A stretch of DNA of 64,000 nucleotides, taken from NCBI GenBank assembly GCA_019637645.1, contig JAHBVH010000022.1, forward strand, positions 43,337 to 107,336. The letters are read 5' to 3'. Positions 36,763-45,342 of the stretch are shown piece by piece. This DNA comes from Caldilineaceae bacterium (lineage in GTDB: Bacteria; Chloroflexota; Anaerolineae; Caldilineales; Caldilineaceae). Positions within the stretch are counted from its first letter, which is position 1. Every line of letters begins with the position of its first letter. The notes under the pieces are model-generated. The model had not been told where the DNA came from and did no database searches. It saw nothing but the letters and a program-made list of their open reading frames with translations. The translations under genes were made by a program, and so were the position numbers.

Positions 36763-37998
36763 ATGCCGAAAAAGGCCAAAAGCCCATCATCCCAGAATCA
36801 GTTGCGCTTTTGGGTAGCGCTCCTTGTCTTCATTCTTTTTCTCTATTTTATCTTTACCGGGGATGACCCAATCGGGCTGTTTGAGCCAGAAAGCACCGTC
36901 ACCCCGACCAGCCAGCCGACGCAAATCGCTGCGCCCCAGCCCCCCACACCGCAGACGACAGTCGCACAACAACCGACAGTCGCACAGCTGCCTGCGCCAA
37001 CGCAAGCGTGGTGGCAGGTCTATTTTACCGACCCAACCCAGGTGACCAATCCCAATGAACTGAGTGGCCCCATTCCCGAACAGTTGATCGCCTATATTGA
37101 ACAAGCGCAAACCAGTATCCATATTGCGGCTTTTGAATTTGATCTGACTCCCATTGCCGAAGCGCTCATCGCGGCCCATGCACGTGGGGTGGAAGTCTTG
37201 TGGTTTACGGACAATGAGCATGGGCTGGAAGCCGATGAAGATGCCGGCCATGGGCAGTTCGCACTGCTCGAGGAAGCAGGCATCGAGGTGCGCAGCGATA
37301 GCCGCTCGGCCCTGATGCACAACAAATTCTGGATCTTTGACCAACAGATTGTCTGGACCGGCTCTACCAACGCCACGATCAATGACATGATGCGCAACAA
37401 TAACAATGTCATTGTGGTACATGATCCAACCGTGGCGGCCATCTATGAACGCGAATTTGCCGAACTGTGGTCTGGTCAATCCGGCCCGACCTCGCCCTCT
37501 ACCCTCGATCAGCAGGCAACCGTGATTGACGGTGTCCCGATCCAAATTTACTTTGCGCCCGAAGATAAAGTAGTGTCCCACCTCGTGCCGTTGATTGCTA
37601 ATGCCCAACACAGCATTCGCTTTATGGCTTTTTCTTTTACCCAGGCCGAGCTTGGCGCCGCCCTGCTAGCCCAAGCCGAGGCAGGGATCGATATCCAAGG
37701 GATTTTTGAAGTACGCGGCAGCGAGACGGCGTCGAGCCAGCTACCGCCCCTCTTTTGCGCAGGGGTGCTGGTCCGCCAAGATGGTAACCCCCGTACCTTT
37801 CACCACAAAGTGTTTGTCATCGACGATGCACTGGTCATTACAGGGTCACTCAATTTTTCGGCCAATGCCGATACCAGTAATGATGAGAATGTGATCACCC
37901 TGCAAGATCCGGCCATCGCGGCCCGCTACCTCGCGGAGTTTGAGCGCCGTTGGGCCGAAGCGCGTGAGCCCAACCCCGATGCAATGAACTGTTCTTAA
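36763..37998 (+). CDS. Phospholipase D-like domain protein, membrane-anchored
   Basis: 411 residues. An N-terminal transmembrane helix (about 15-33) precedes a Pro/Thr/Gln-rich stalk (about 45-85). Two PLD domains follow, each with an HKD motif: LMHNKFWIFD at about 184-193 and TFHHKVFVIDD at about 345-355, the latter followed by GSLNFSANA. Both have intact His and Lys. Enzymes of this type cleave phosphodiesters in lipids or nucleic acids; an external nuclease or phospholipase is likely, without finer assignment. Spaced 9 bp after the previous gene. Confidence 0.9.
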   Translation: MPKKAKSPSSQNQLRFWVALLVFILFLYFIFTGDDPIGLFEPESTVTPTSQPTQIAAPQPPTPQTTVAQQPTVAQLPAPTQAWWQVYFTDPTQVTNPNELSGPIPEQLIAYIEQAQTSIHIAAFEFDLTPIAEALIAAHARGVEVLWFTDNEHGLEADEDAGHGQFALLEEAGIEVRSDSRSALMHNKFWIFDQQIVWTGSTNATINDMMRNNNNVIVVHDPTVAAIYEREFAELWSGQSGPTSPSTLDQQATVIDGVPIQIYFAPEDKVVSHLVPLIANAQHSIRFMAFSFTQAELGAALLAQAEAGIDIQGIFEVRGSETASSQLPPLFCAGVLVRQDGNPRTFHHKVFVIDDALVITGSLNFSANADTSNDENVITLQDPAIAARYLAEFERRWAEAREPNPDAMNCS

Positions 37999-38082
37999 CC
38001 GAGGAAAAGGTTTGAAAAGACCCTATGACGCGGTCATGCTTGACCGGTTTTCGGCAGGTCAAGCCCTCAGGCGGTCAACAAG

Positions 38083-38114
38083 GCGCGCCGAGTCCGGGCC
38101 CGGACTCGGCGCGC
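38083..38114. terminator. Perfect 32-bp GC-rich palindrome (possible terminator)
   Basis: GCGCGCCGAGTCCGGG followed directly by CCCGGACTCGGCGCGC, with no loop between. It lies between convergent genes ending at 37998 and 38178. A further imperfect hairpin GCTTGACC...GGTCAAGC lies just to the left (38038-38064). There is no T-tract, so a structural or factor-binding role is equally possible. Confidence 0.6.
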
Positions 38115-38177
38115 GCGAACGCAATGCCATGCTTTACTACCCTGAAGACCGGTCAGGTGTTATGCACTCTATCGTGG

Positions 38178-38354
38178 CTACCACAAAACGAGCCAGACCA
38201 ATCCTCCGATCACCGCGATACAGCCCGCCCAAGCACTGAGGAGGAGCGCGCCAAAGGTCCAAGGCGAAATTTCACGCGTCGCCATGACAGCCTCAGGCGG
38301 CGGCGCGGTGGCCTCATCATGCGTAGAAAGTTGTTGTATACAAGCCTCACACAT
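38178..38354 (-). CDS. Small CxxC membrane protein next to a metal ATPase
   Basis: 58 residues: MCEACIQQLS at the start, a short linker and one C-terminal transmembrane helix. ATG 38354 has a strong GGAGA six to eight bases upstream, which makes this small frame believable. It is 104 bp downstream of the P-type ATPase on the same strand. The N-terminal CxxC suggests metal binding or a tail-anchored redox role, by inference. Confidence 0.65.
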   Translation of the reverse strand: MCEACIQQLSTHDEATAPPPEAVMATREISPWTFGALLLSAWAGCIAVIGGLVWLVLW

Positions 38355-38458
38355 TGTCAATCTCCTTCCTTGCGAAAATCAATCGCTTATATCAGCGCGG
38401 CAGCGGGATACCAATCCTCATCCTGCTGCGCCAAGCCATGCCCCTTTTTTGCCCCTAT

Positions 38459-40879
38459 TCAACGTTCACGATAGGCCAACAAGCGGAGGGCATTGCCTAC
38501 CACCAGGAGCGTACTCCCTTCATGCAAGATCACAGCACCACTCAGTTGCACCCACCCCACAAAGGAGGTCAGAATCAAGATCCCAATGATCCCGAGCGAA
38601 ATTGCTAAGTTCTGCAGGATAATGGCGCGGCTGGCACGACTCAAGCCGACCGCGAACGGTAATTTCCCGAGATCGTCACCCATCAGCGCCACATCGGCGG
38701 TCTCCAGCGCAACGGCAGTCCCAGCGCCGCCCATGGCGATCCCGACGGTGGCAGTTGCCAGAGCCGGAGCATCATTCACTCCGTCACCCGTCATTGCCAC
38801 CGCCCCATGTGTCTGTTGCAGCTGCTGAATCGCCGTCAGTTTATCGGCAGGCAGCAATTGTGCCAGCACATCCGTCACCCCTACGTCTTGAGCCACGCGT
38901 TGTGCAACGGCTTGATTATCACCGGTCAACATCACGATCTTGCGAATACCTAGGTCGCGTAGTTTCGTCAACACCGCTTTTACCTGTGGGCGCGGCACGT
39001 CCGCCAACCCCAGCACGCCCAGAAAACGCCCACCGTGGCTGACGAGCATGGTGCTACGTCCCGCTTGTTCAAGCTCGGCAAGCCGCTGCACAAGTGCTTC
39101 GGTGGGAGGCGGCCCATCGCCTTCTGTAAAGAGCTTAAGCGAGCCGATCCACACGGGTACGCCAGCTATTTGGCTACGCACCCCGCGGCCAGGAATATTT
39201 TCTAACCCATCGGCGCTGGGCAGCGACAGCCCGCGTGCCTGGGCCGCCTTTACAATCGATTGCGCCAGCGGATGGGTTGATTGCTGCTCAACGGCAGCCG
39301 CGACCTGCAATAGCTCATCGTCACGGACCCCATCAGCGGCGTAGATATCGGTTACTTGAAATTTTCCCTCGGTCAGCGTGCCCGTTTTATCAAAAGCCAT
39401 CACCTGTAGCTGGCCCAAGTTTTCCAGATGGATCCCCCCTTTGATCAACACGCCATTGCGCGCGGCTTGGGCGATACCGGCAAGCACGGCAGCGGGAGTA
39501 CCAACAGCCAAGGCACACGGCGAAGAGGCGACCAAGAGCAACATGGCGCGATAAAAGCTCTCGCGCCAGGGCAACCAACCCACCAAAGGCGGCACGACGA
39601 TCACCAACAGCACGACCACCAGGACGGCTGGCACAAACCAGCGGGTAAATTGCTGGGTAAATTGCTGAGTTGGGCTCTGTTGACCTTGCGCTTCGGCCAC
39701 CATTTGCATGACACGGCTCAACGTATTGTCTTTTGCCAAGCGGGTTACCTTAACCTCTAGCGCCGCGCTTTGGTTGATCGTACCCGCAAAGACCTCATCG
39801 CCGGGCGCTTTGTCCACCGGCACACTTTCACCGGTAAGCGGACTTTGATCAATGGCCCCTGCACCACGCACAATGACCCCATCCACAGGCAACCGATCGC
39901 CAGGCCGCACCACCACCACATCGTCCAGGCGTAACGTAGCTACAGGCTCTTCAACAAGCTGTTCGCCCCGCTTGACCTGCGCGGTCTTGGGCATCAACGC
40001 GCCTAAGGCATTCACGGCATTGCGCGCCCGATCCAATGCATAATGTTCACCGGCATGACCAAGGCTAAAGAGAAAAAGCAGAAAGGCACCTTCGGCCCAC
40101 TCGCCCAAGAGCGCCGCCCCAGCCGCCGCCGCCAACATTAAGACATCGGTATCAAACTTGCCTTTCAAGAGACCCGGCAGGGCATGGCTAGCAATATCAT
40201 AACCACCAGCGACATAGGCCAGTACAAAGAAGAGCAGCGCGACCGTGGGCGAAAGCCCAAACCACGTTTCACCAGCCCAACCCACCACCAAGCAGAGCCC
40301 GGCCAACGCAACAAGCAGCAACGGCCAGCGCTCTTGCATCCAATGAGGCAGAAAGGTGGGGGCGCTCCCATGATCATGACCGGCGTGGTCATCATGTTCC
40401 CCCGCTTCGGTGCCTGCCACCGCTGCCGGCGGCGCGGCTGGCGTCAATACCTTGAAGCCCATTCCCCGAATGGCCTGTTCGATCCCAGATCGTGTCAGCA
40501 CCGCCTGATCGTAGGCAACAAACACGAGCCCCGCCGCATAATTGACCTGGGCATGGAGCATACCCGGCAAGGCTTGGAGCGTTTGGGTCAGCGTCATCGC
40601 GGCATCGGCGCTATCCATCCGCGCAAAAGGAATCTGCTCATGGCGATAACGCTCAGTCACTTGCGCGCCCGTCTCCTCGGCCAGCCGTTGCACCGCGCTT
40701 AGCGGGAGCAGGTTGGGCTCATAGTGAAGACAGAGTTGCGCCGTGCCGTTCTCGCGCACAACATGGGCCTGTTCGATGCCCTTGACGGCGGCCAGACGGT
40801 CTAGTAAAAGTTCAACACAACGATCCTGCTCGTCGATATCCGGCAAGATCAACGGCAAAGCCAGCTGTAATTTATTCAT
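38459..40879 (-). CDS. P1B-type metal-transporting ATPase (P1B-4, SPC type)
   Basis: 806 residues from ATG 40879 (AGGGAG eight bases upstream). Two N-terminal HMA-like ferredoxin folds lack CxxC. A His-rich linker (EHDDHAGHDHG, about 155-168) follows. The catalytic DKTGTLTEGK (about 494) and TGDGVNDAPAL motifs are intact. Transmembrane motif SPCALAVGTPA (about 455), rather than CPC, plus late HEGSTLLVVGN marks the P1B-4 group, known for Co, Fe or Zn export. Metal identity cannot be decided here. The small CxxC gene lies downstream and a His-containing secreted protein upstream. Confidence 0.95.
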   Translation of the reverse strand: MNKLQLALPLILPDIDEQDRCVELLLDRLAAVKGIEQAHVVRENGTAQLCLHYEPNLLPLSAVQRLAEETGAQVTERYRHEQIPFARMDSADAAMTLTQTLQALPGMLHAQVNYAAGLVFVAYDQAVLTRSGIEQAIRGMGFKVLTPAAPPAAVAGTEAGEHDDHAGHDHGSAPTFLPHWMQERWPLLLVALAGLCLVVGWAGETWFGLSPTVALLFFVLAYVAGGYDIASHALPGLLKGKFDTDVLMLAAAAGAALLGEWAEGAFLLFLFSLGHAGEHYALDRARNAVNALGALMPKTAQVKRGEQLVEEPVATLRLDDVVVVRPGDRLPVDGVIVRGAGAIDQSPLTGESVPVDKAPGDEVFAGTINQSAALEVKVTRLAKDNTLSRVMQMVAEAQGQQSPTQQFTQQFTRWFVPAVLVVVLLVIVVPPLVGWLPWRESFYRAMLLLVASSPCALAVGTPAAVLAGIAQAARNGVLIKGGIHLENLGQLQVMAFDKTGTLTEGKFQVTDIYAADGVRDDELLQVAAAVEQQSTHPLAQSIVKAAQARGLSLPSADGLENIPGRGVRSQIAGVPVWIGSLKLFTEGDGPPPTEALVQRLAELEQAGRSTMLVSHGGRFLGVLGLADVPRPQVKAVLTKLRDLGIRKIVMLTGDNQAVAQRVAQDVGVTDVLAQLLPADKLTAIQQLQQTHGAVAMTGDGVNDAPALATATVGIAMGGAGTAVALETADVALMGDDLGKLPFAVGLSRASRAIILQNLAISLGIIGILILTSFVGWVQLSGAVILHEGSTLLVVGNALRLLAYRER

Positions 40880-41056
40880 ATCCACTGCTCCCTATCAAAG
40901 CCATGGCTGCTCTGATATCGATCAAAAGCTAGTCACGCCTGCTGTAGTACGGCATGCTCGTGAAACAGGCTGCGTGCTAGGCAACAGAATCATATTTCAC
41001 GCAACAGAACTATCAAGATGAAATGGTCAGATTAGGCACAACGGCTAGCGCGCCGC

Positions 41057-41380
41057 TCACACCCGCGGTGGCGGCTTGATCAGGTCGAGCAAGGGTGAAT
41101 CCGGCAACAAGGCAGGTTGTAAATCGAGGCGAAGGGAAGAAATGCCCCCCCCTTCTGCGCTTTGCGGCAAGATCGCCATAAGTTGTAGATGGAGATGCGC
41201 ATGCTCGCTAGGTCGGCTCAGATGCGTAAAACATAGATCAGGGTCTGTCCAGGGCAACGCTTCGCAGTCCGCAATGACCGCAAACGAGGTGAGCATAAGC
41301 ATAAGCAAGCTCACCAAAAGCAGATGCCGTAGGCCAATCGTGATACCAATCTTAGGACGCAAACTAGTTGAAGCAAGCAT
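41057..41380 (-). CDS. Hypothetical small secreted protein upstream of the metal ATPase
   Basis: 107 residues with an N-terminal hydrophobic segment (LLLVSLLMLMLTSFAVIA) like a signal peptide and a short polar domain containing HAHLHLQ and two Cys. The ribosome site is poor. It points toward the ATPase gene, 178 bp away, so a periplasmic metal-related factor is conceivable. Family unknown; could be spurious. Confidence 0.5.
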   Translation of the reverse strand: MLASTSLRPKIGITIGLRHLLLVSLLMLMLTSFAVIADCEALPWTDPDLCFTHLSRPSEHAHLHLQLMAILPQSAEGGGISSLRLDLQPALLPDSPLLDLIKPPPRV

Positions 41381-41560
41381 AAATTGATTCTACCATGCCC
41401 GCGCCAAAGGGCCAATCAAGGAAACCTTTTCAAACCGCCTCAAAGCAATGGGGCTCCTTGCCCGATTCCTCACGCAACAGCTACAATGGTTCGGATCGAA
41501 GTTTTTGCTACAGTTGACAACCTTCTGGATCGCTTGCACGTTACGCTTGGAGAATTTGCA

Positions 41561-42850
41561 ATGGAAACCATCTCGACTCGTGTTTGTAACCCACTCTTGC
41601 GTACCCCCTTGGCCTTGATCGTGGATGATTCTTGCCCTGTCATCAACCTGAACCATTTCTGGATCAAGCAGCGGCATGCCTGGCATGCCCGGCACCGCCC
41701 TGGGCTGCCAACCCGCGAGGGAGATGGCGATCTCAATAAGCTGCATCGCGTCCCCCCCACGATTCCCGCGGACTTTGCTGTCAAATGGGCAGAGTGGTGT
41801 GGGGAACAAGGGGTCAAGGGTAAGTTTAGCATGGTGCCCTACCCAGCTGGCGTTGCCCGCATCGACCAAGGCTTTCCCGACTATCCTCGGCAAGAATATG
41901 ATGCCTGGATGAAAGCCACGCGTGAGTTGATCTGTCCCAATTTTGACATTACTTGTGAAATGCTCACCCATACCCACGTAGTTGACCTCAAAAACTGGCA
42001 ATTTACCGAAGCATGGGAACAATTTGAATGGGTAAATCCCCCTGTCGAACCGCTGGCCGAATATGTCACCACAGCCATGCGCATTGTGACCGAAGCCGGG
42101 CTGCCCTGTGAAGGAGTAACCAGCCCAGGGGCTTTTGGTTCGCAACAGGAAGCCGCCTATGCCCGTGCCGCGCTGCTCGCGGCCCAGGAAGTGAACAAAG
42201 ACAATCGTCCCTTCTACTTCTTGCATGTCCACGACGCGCCCGAAGCCTGGCCCGATGTACCGCTGTGGCATGTAGACAAAGCCAACGGCGTCGCCATTGC
42301 CAGCATTATCGGTTGTACCCACGATTGGTTTGGCGGCTGGACAGGCTATGATGCAGGCGATCCCAATCTCATGATCACGGAAGATTTACAAGGGGGCTGT
42401 CTCCCGCTTGTCTTGGCTCGTGAATTGCCCTGTGTGCTCGTCAGCCATTGGCCTGGTTTTTATTTTGGCGGCGATGAAGTTGGCTTTGATGTGCTCAAAA
42501 CCGTGAAACGGCGCTTGGATGCCTACGATCCCGATGGGGTAAAAACCCGTTGGATGAAGACCATCGACATTGGGCGGTATTGGATGGCACGCCAACTAAG
42601 CGATATTACCGGAACTTTGCATGGCGATGGCACTGGGACGATTACCATTCAGACCAACTTCCCTAGCCCCGATTTTACCCTAGCCATCCCGGCGGCGCTC
42701 CAACAAGTCCGCGTGAATGGTCAGGCGCTACAGGCAGTCTCCGCAACGGCAGCCTTCACCAGCGGCACCTTTCTGCCCCAAGGGCCAGAAAGCACCATTG
42801 CCTTTGATCTAGCCGAAGGCACCACGACAGTAGAGCTTGTCTTGGCCTAG
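41561..42850 (+). CDS. Putative polysaccharide-deacetylase-fold protein
   Basis: 429 residues from ATG 41561 (TGGAGAA upstream); the frame is open earlier but without a site. Near the N-terminus ALIVDDSCPVINLNHFW and GVKGKFSMVPYPAG resemble NodB-type TFDDG and GVKATFF segments, and EMLTHTHVVD offers the paired His. That is suggestive of a metal-dependent carbohydrate esterase fold, but it is my inference. A C-terminal ~90 residues look like a beta-sandwich (GTITIQTNFPSPDF). It begins a run of five co-oriented genes for hydroxyacid and sugar metabolism. Confidence 0.6.
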   Translation: METISTRVCNPLLRTPLALIVDDSCPVINLNHFWIKQRHAWHARHRPGLPTREGDGDLNKLHRVPPTIPADFAVKWAEWCGEQGVKGKFSMVPYPAGVARIDQGFPDYPRQEYDAWMKATRELICPNFDITCEMLTHTHVVDLKNWQFTEAWEQFEWVNPPVEPLAEYVTTAMRIVTEAGLPCEGVTSPGAFGSQQEAAYARAALLAAQEVNKDNRPFYFLHVHDAPEAWPDVPLWHVDKANGVAIASIIGCTHDWFGGWTGYDAGDPNLMITEDLQGGCLPLVLARELPCVLVSHWPGFYFGGDEVGFDVLKTVKRRLDAYDPDGVKTRWMKTIDIGRYWMARQLSDITGTLHGDGTGTITIQTNFPSPDFTLAIPAALQQVRVNGQALQAVSATAAFTSGTFLPQGPESTIAFDLAEGTTTVELVLA

Positions 42851-42966
42851 CACGTTCCCACCAAGGAGCGTTCGTAAAAGCGACTAGGCATTTTGCGCTT
42901 TATTGGGTAAACTACCCAGACGGAGTTCTTGTTGCACGCCAGAGCGCGGTCCGGGTTGGCAAACTC

Positions 42967-42997
42967 GCGCTGACCGGTTTTTCAAACCGGTCAGCGC
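42967..42997. repeat. Dispersed palindromic repeat, diverged (CCGGT core)
   Basis: GCGCTGACCGGTTT and AAACCGGTCAGCGC arms. Outer flanks CCAGAGCGCGG and GCTCTGGTCGTACC are also partly inverted. A variant of the same family with different core bases, in the 278-bp gap before the hydroxypyruvate reductase gene. Confidence 0.75.
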
Positions 42998-43128
42998 TCT
43001 GGTCGTACCGGCCAAGTGCGTAGCGCCGAGCCGTACACCGAATAGGCAAGTCCAGAAGGCAGCACCCCCGTCTTCGTGGTATCTTGTCTACCTATCTACC
43101 TACTTCAGCCATAGTCAGGAGAAATCGC

Positions 43129-44271
43129 ATGAGCGCCAAAGCATGGCAAACGCACAACGCGAATGGTAGCAAACGTGTGGTTGTTACCAAAATTCTACCG
43201 GGGCAGCGCTGGTTAGATCGTTTAACCGCCGCCGATTGCCGCGTGGAAGTTTGCACATCCCCCGATATTCTCAGTGTAGAGGAGATCAAAGCCGCCATCG
43301 GTGATCGCTGTGACGGCGTGATTGGGCAGCTGACCGAGGATTGGGGTGAGACGCTCTTTGCAGCCCTGCAGGCGGCGGGTGGGAAAGCCTATAGCAACTA
43401 TGCTGTAGGCTACAATAACGTCAAGACCGACGTGGCAACACGCTATGGGATTCCGGTTGGGAACACCCCTGGCGTTTTGACCGAAACGACGGCAGAAATG
43501 GCCGTTGCGCTGACCTTTTCGGCGGCCCGTCGCGTGGTCGAAGCGGATACCTTTATGCGCGCGGGGCACTATCATGGCTGGTTGCCCACCCTCTTCTTGG
43601 GCAACTTGTTCAAAGGTGGCACCGTTGGCGTCGTCGGTGCAGGACGGATTGGCGCGGCCTATGCCCGCATGATGGTCGAAGGCTTCAAGATGAATCTGGT
43701 CTACTACGACCTCTACCCAAACAAAGCATTGGAAGCCTTTATTGCGGCCTACAGCGACTTTCTCCAGGCCCAAGGAGAAGCACCAGTCACCTGCACCCGC
43801 TTGGAGACCGTGGAAGAAGTGCTCAAGGTCGCGGATGTGGTCAGTCTTCACCCCCTGCTGGATAAAACGACCTATCACCTCATGAATACCGAGCGGCTCA
43901 ACCTGATGAAGAAGAATGGCATCTTGATCAATGCCAGCCGCGGCCCCGTGATCGACGAAGTGGCGCTGGTGGCCCACTGCCAGCAAAACCCCGACTTCCG
44001 CGCGGGTTTAGATGTCTTTGAAGATGAACCGGCAATGAAGCCCGGTCTAAATGAGTTGCCCAATGTGGTTATTGTACCCCACATTGCCTCGGCCACCAGT
44101 TGGACCCGCGAAGGCATGGCTACGTTGGCGGCCAGCAATGTGGCCGGGATCCTCAATGGCTATCCCGTTTGGCCCGATCCCAACCAGATCCTGCCCTTCC
44201 TCGAAGACAACGCGCCCAAGGCCGCACCGAGCATTGTCAATGCCAAAGAGTTGGGGCTCCCTATCGCCTAA
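43129..44271 (+). CDS. Hydroxypyruvate reductase (plant peroxisomal type, D-isomer 2-hydroxyacid dehydrogenase)
   Basis: 380 residues from ATG 43129 (AGGAGAA upstream). From memory the sequence is strikingly like plant HPR1: GQLTEDWGETLFAAL, VGNTPGVLTETTAEMA, GWLPTLFLGNLFKG, ARMMVEGFKMNLVYYDLY and PSIVNAKELGLP near the end. Rossmann motif GVVGAGRIG at about 167. The catalytic triad positions fall in NASRGPVID (Arg), DVFEDEP (Glu) and PHIASAT (His). It reduces hydroxypyruvate to D-glycerate and can act on glyoxylate, with NADH. Co-transcribed with another hydroxyacid dehydrogenase downstream. Confidence 0.93.
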   Translation: MSAKAWQTHNANGSKRVVVTKILPGQRWLDRLTAADCRVEVCTSPDILSVEEIKAAIGDRCDGVIGQLTEDWGETLFAALQAAGGKAYSNYAVGYNNVKTDVATRYGIPVGNTPGVLTETTAEMAVALTFSAARRVVEADTFMRAGHYHGWLPTLFLGNLFKGGTVGVVGAGRIGAAYARMMVEGFKMNLVYYDLYPNKALEAFIAAYSDFLQAQGEAPVTCTRLETVEEVLKVADVVSLHPLLDKTTYHLMNTERLNLMKKNGILINASRGPVIDEVALVAHCQQNPDFRAGLDVFEDEPAMKPGLNELPNVVIVPHIASATSWTREGMATLAASNVAGILNGYPVWPDPNQILPFLEDNAPKAAPSIVNAKELGLPIA

Positions 44272-44358
44272 GCGGAGGGCAACAGACCCACCAGCCCATG
44301 CCCATACCTGGTGGGTCAGCCTACTGCCATCATGCAAAACCAAAGCGAAGGAAATGAT

Positions 44359-45324
44359 ATGTTGAAGCTTGTGATGTTGCCACCAGTGCGGGGAGAGCGG
44401 CGGACCTGGGGGCCGCGACTCCAAGCCGCGCTGCCCGAATACGCGGTAGTCATTGCCGAAGATGAAGCGGACGCCCAACGCGAGATTGTCGATGCTGATG
44501 CGGTCTATGGCTGGGTTTCGCCAACCTTGCTCCCCTTGGCCCAAAAGCTCCGCTGGTTACAGAGCGCGGTGATTGGCCCGCATATTGGTTTCTACTACAA
44601 AGAACTCATTGACCATCCCCTGGTCGTCACCAATCCGCGCGGGATCTTTAACGACCATATCGGCCAGCATATTATGATGTTTGTGTTGGCCCTGGCGCGC
44701 GGGCTGCCCTACTACATGGCGGCCCAGCAGGAACGGCGTTGGGATGCCGATGCCCGTAAAAGCCCCTATATCGATCTGACGGCTGCGACCGCCTTGGTTG
44801 CTGGTGTGGGCAATATCGGTCACGAAGCGGCCCGCTATTGTCACGCCTTTGGCATGCGCGTGATTGGGGTCGATCCACGTTGGGAATACGAATTACCTTT
44901 TGTGGAGAAGCATGGTCCCGAGGCATTAGATGCCCTGTTGCCAGAGGCAGACTTTGTGATTGTTGCCATGCCTCATACGCCAGAGACCGAGGGGCTATGG
45001 AACACGGCGCGTTTCCAACAGATGAAGCCCACCGGCTACTTTATCAACATTGGACGAGGCATGACCACCAAACTTGATGATCTGGTCGTGGCGTTAGAAA
45101 GTGGTACCATTGCGGGCTGTGCGCTAGATGTCTTTGAAATCGAACCCCTGCCCGCCGAACACAAACTCTGGACCTTGCCCAACGTCCTCCTGACCCCCCA
45201 TATTGCCGCCAAAGATGCGGAAAATTTGGAAGAACGCCAGTTTCAGATCCTGCTCGACAACGCCCGCCGCTTTGCCGCTGGCGAACCACTCCGCAATGTG
45301 GTGAATAAAGCGCTATGGTATTAG
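44359..45324 (+). CDS. D-2-hydroxyacid dehydrogenase family protein
   Basis: 321 residues from ATG 44359 (AAGGAAAT site). Rossmann motif VAGVGNIGHEAARYCHAFGMRVIG (about 148-171). Catalytic Arg, Glu and His positions are seen in INIGRGMTTKLDD, DVFEIEPLP and TPHIAAKD. It is less like HPR and closer to phosphoglycerate dehydrogenase-like enzymes without regulatory domains. Substrate unknown. Lies 87 bp after the HPR gene and 18 bp before the next. Confidence 0.92.
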   Translation: MLKLVMLPPVRGERRTWGPRLQAALPEYAVVIAEDEADAQREIVDADAVYGWVSPTLLPLAQKLRWLQSAVIGPHIGFYYKELIDHPLVVTNPRGIFNDHIGQHIMMFVLALARGLPYYMAAQQERRWDADARKSPYIDLTAATALVAGVGNIGHEAARYCHAFGMRVIGVDPRWEYELPFVEKHGPEALDALLPEADFVIVAMPHTPETEGLWNTARFQQMKPTGYFINIGRGMTTKLDDLVVALESGTIAGCALDVFEIEPLPAEHKLWTLPNVLLTPHIAAKDAENLEERQFQILLDNARRFAAGEPLRNVVNKALWY

Positions 45325-45342
45325 CTAGAAAGGAGACTCACC

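Noticed and set aside
36787..37611. A 274-residue minus-strand frame in the phospholipase D gene
   Set aside because: Antisense to the frame bearing both HKD motifs.
38083..38114. Palindrome as a plasmid or phage attachment site
   Set aside because: No integrase, tRNA or duplicated flank nearby; a terminator or structural element is simpler.
41390..42322. A 310-residue minus-strand frame across the deacetylase-like gene
   Set aside because: The plus strand has ribosome site, operon continuity and domain-like motifs; the minus frame has none.
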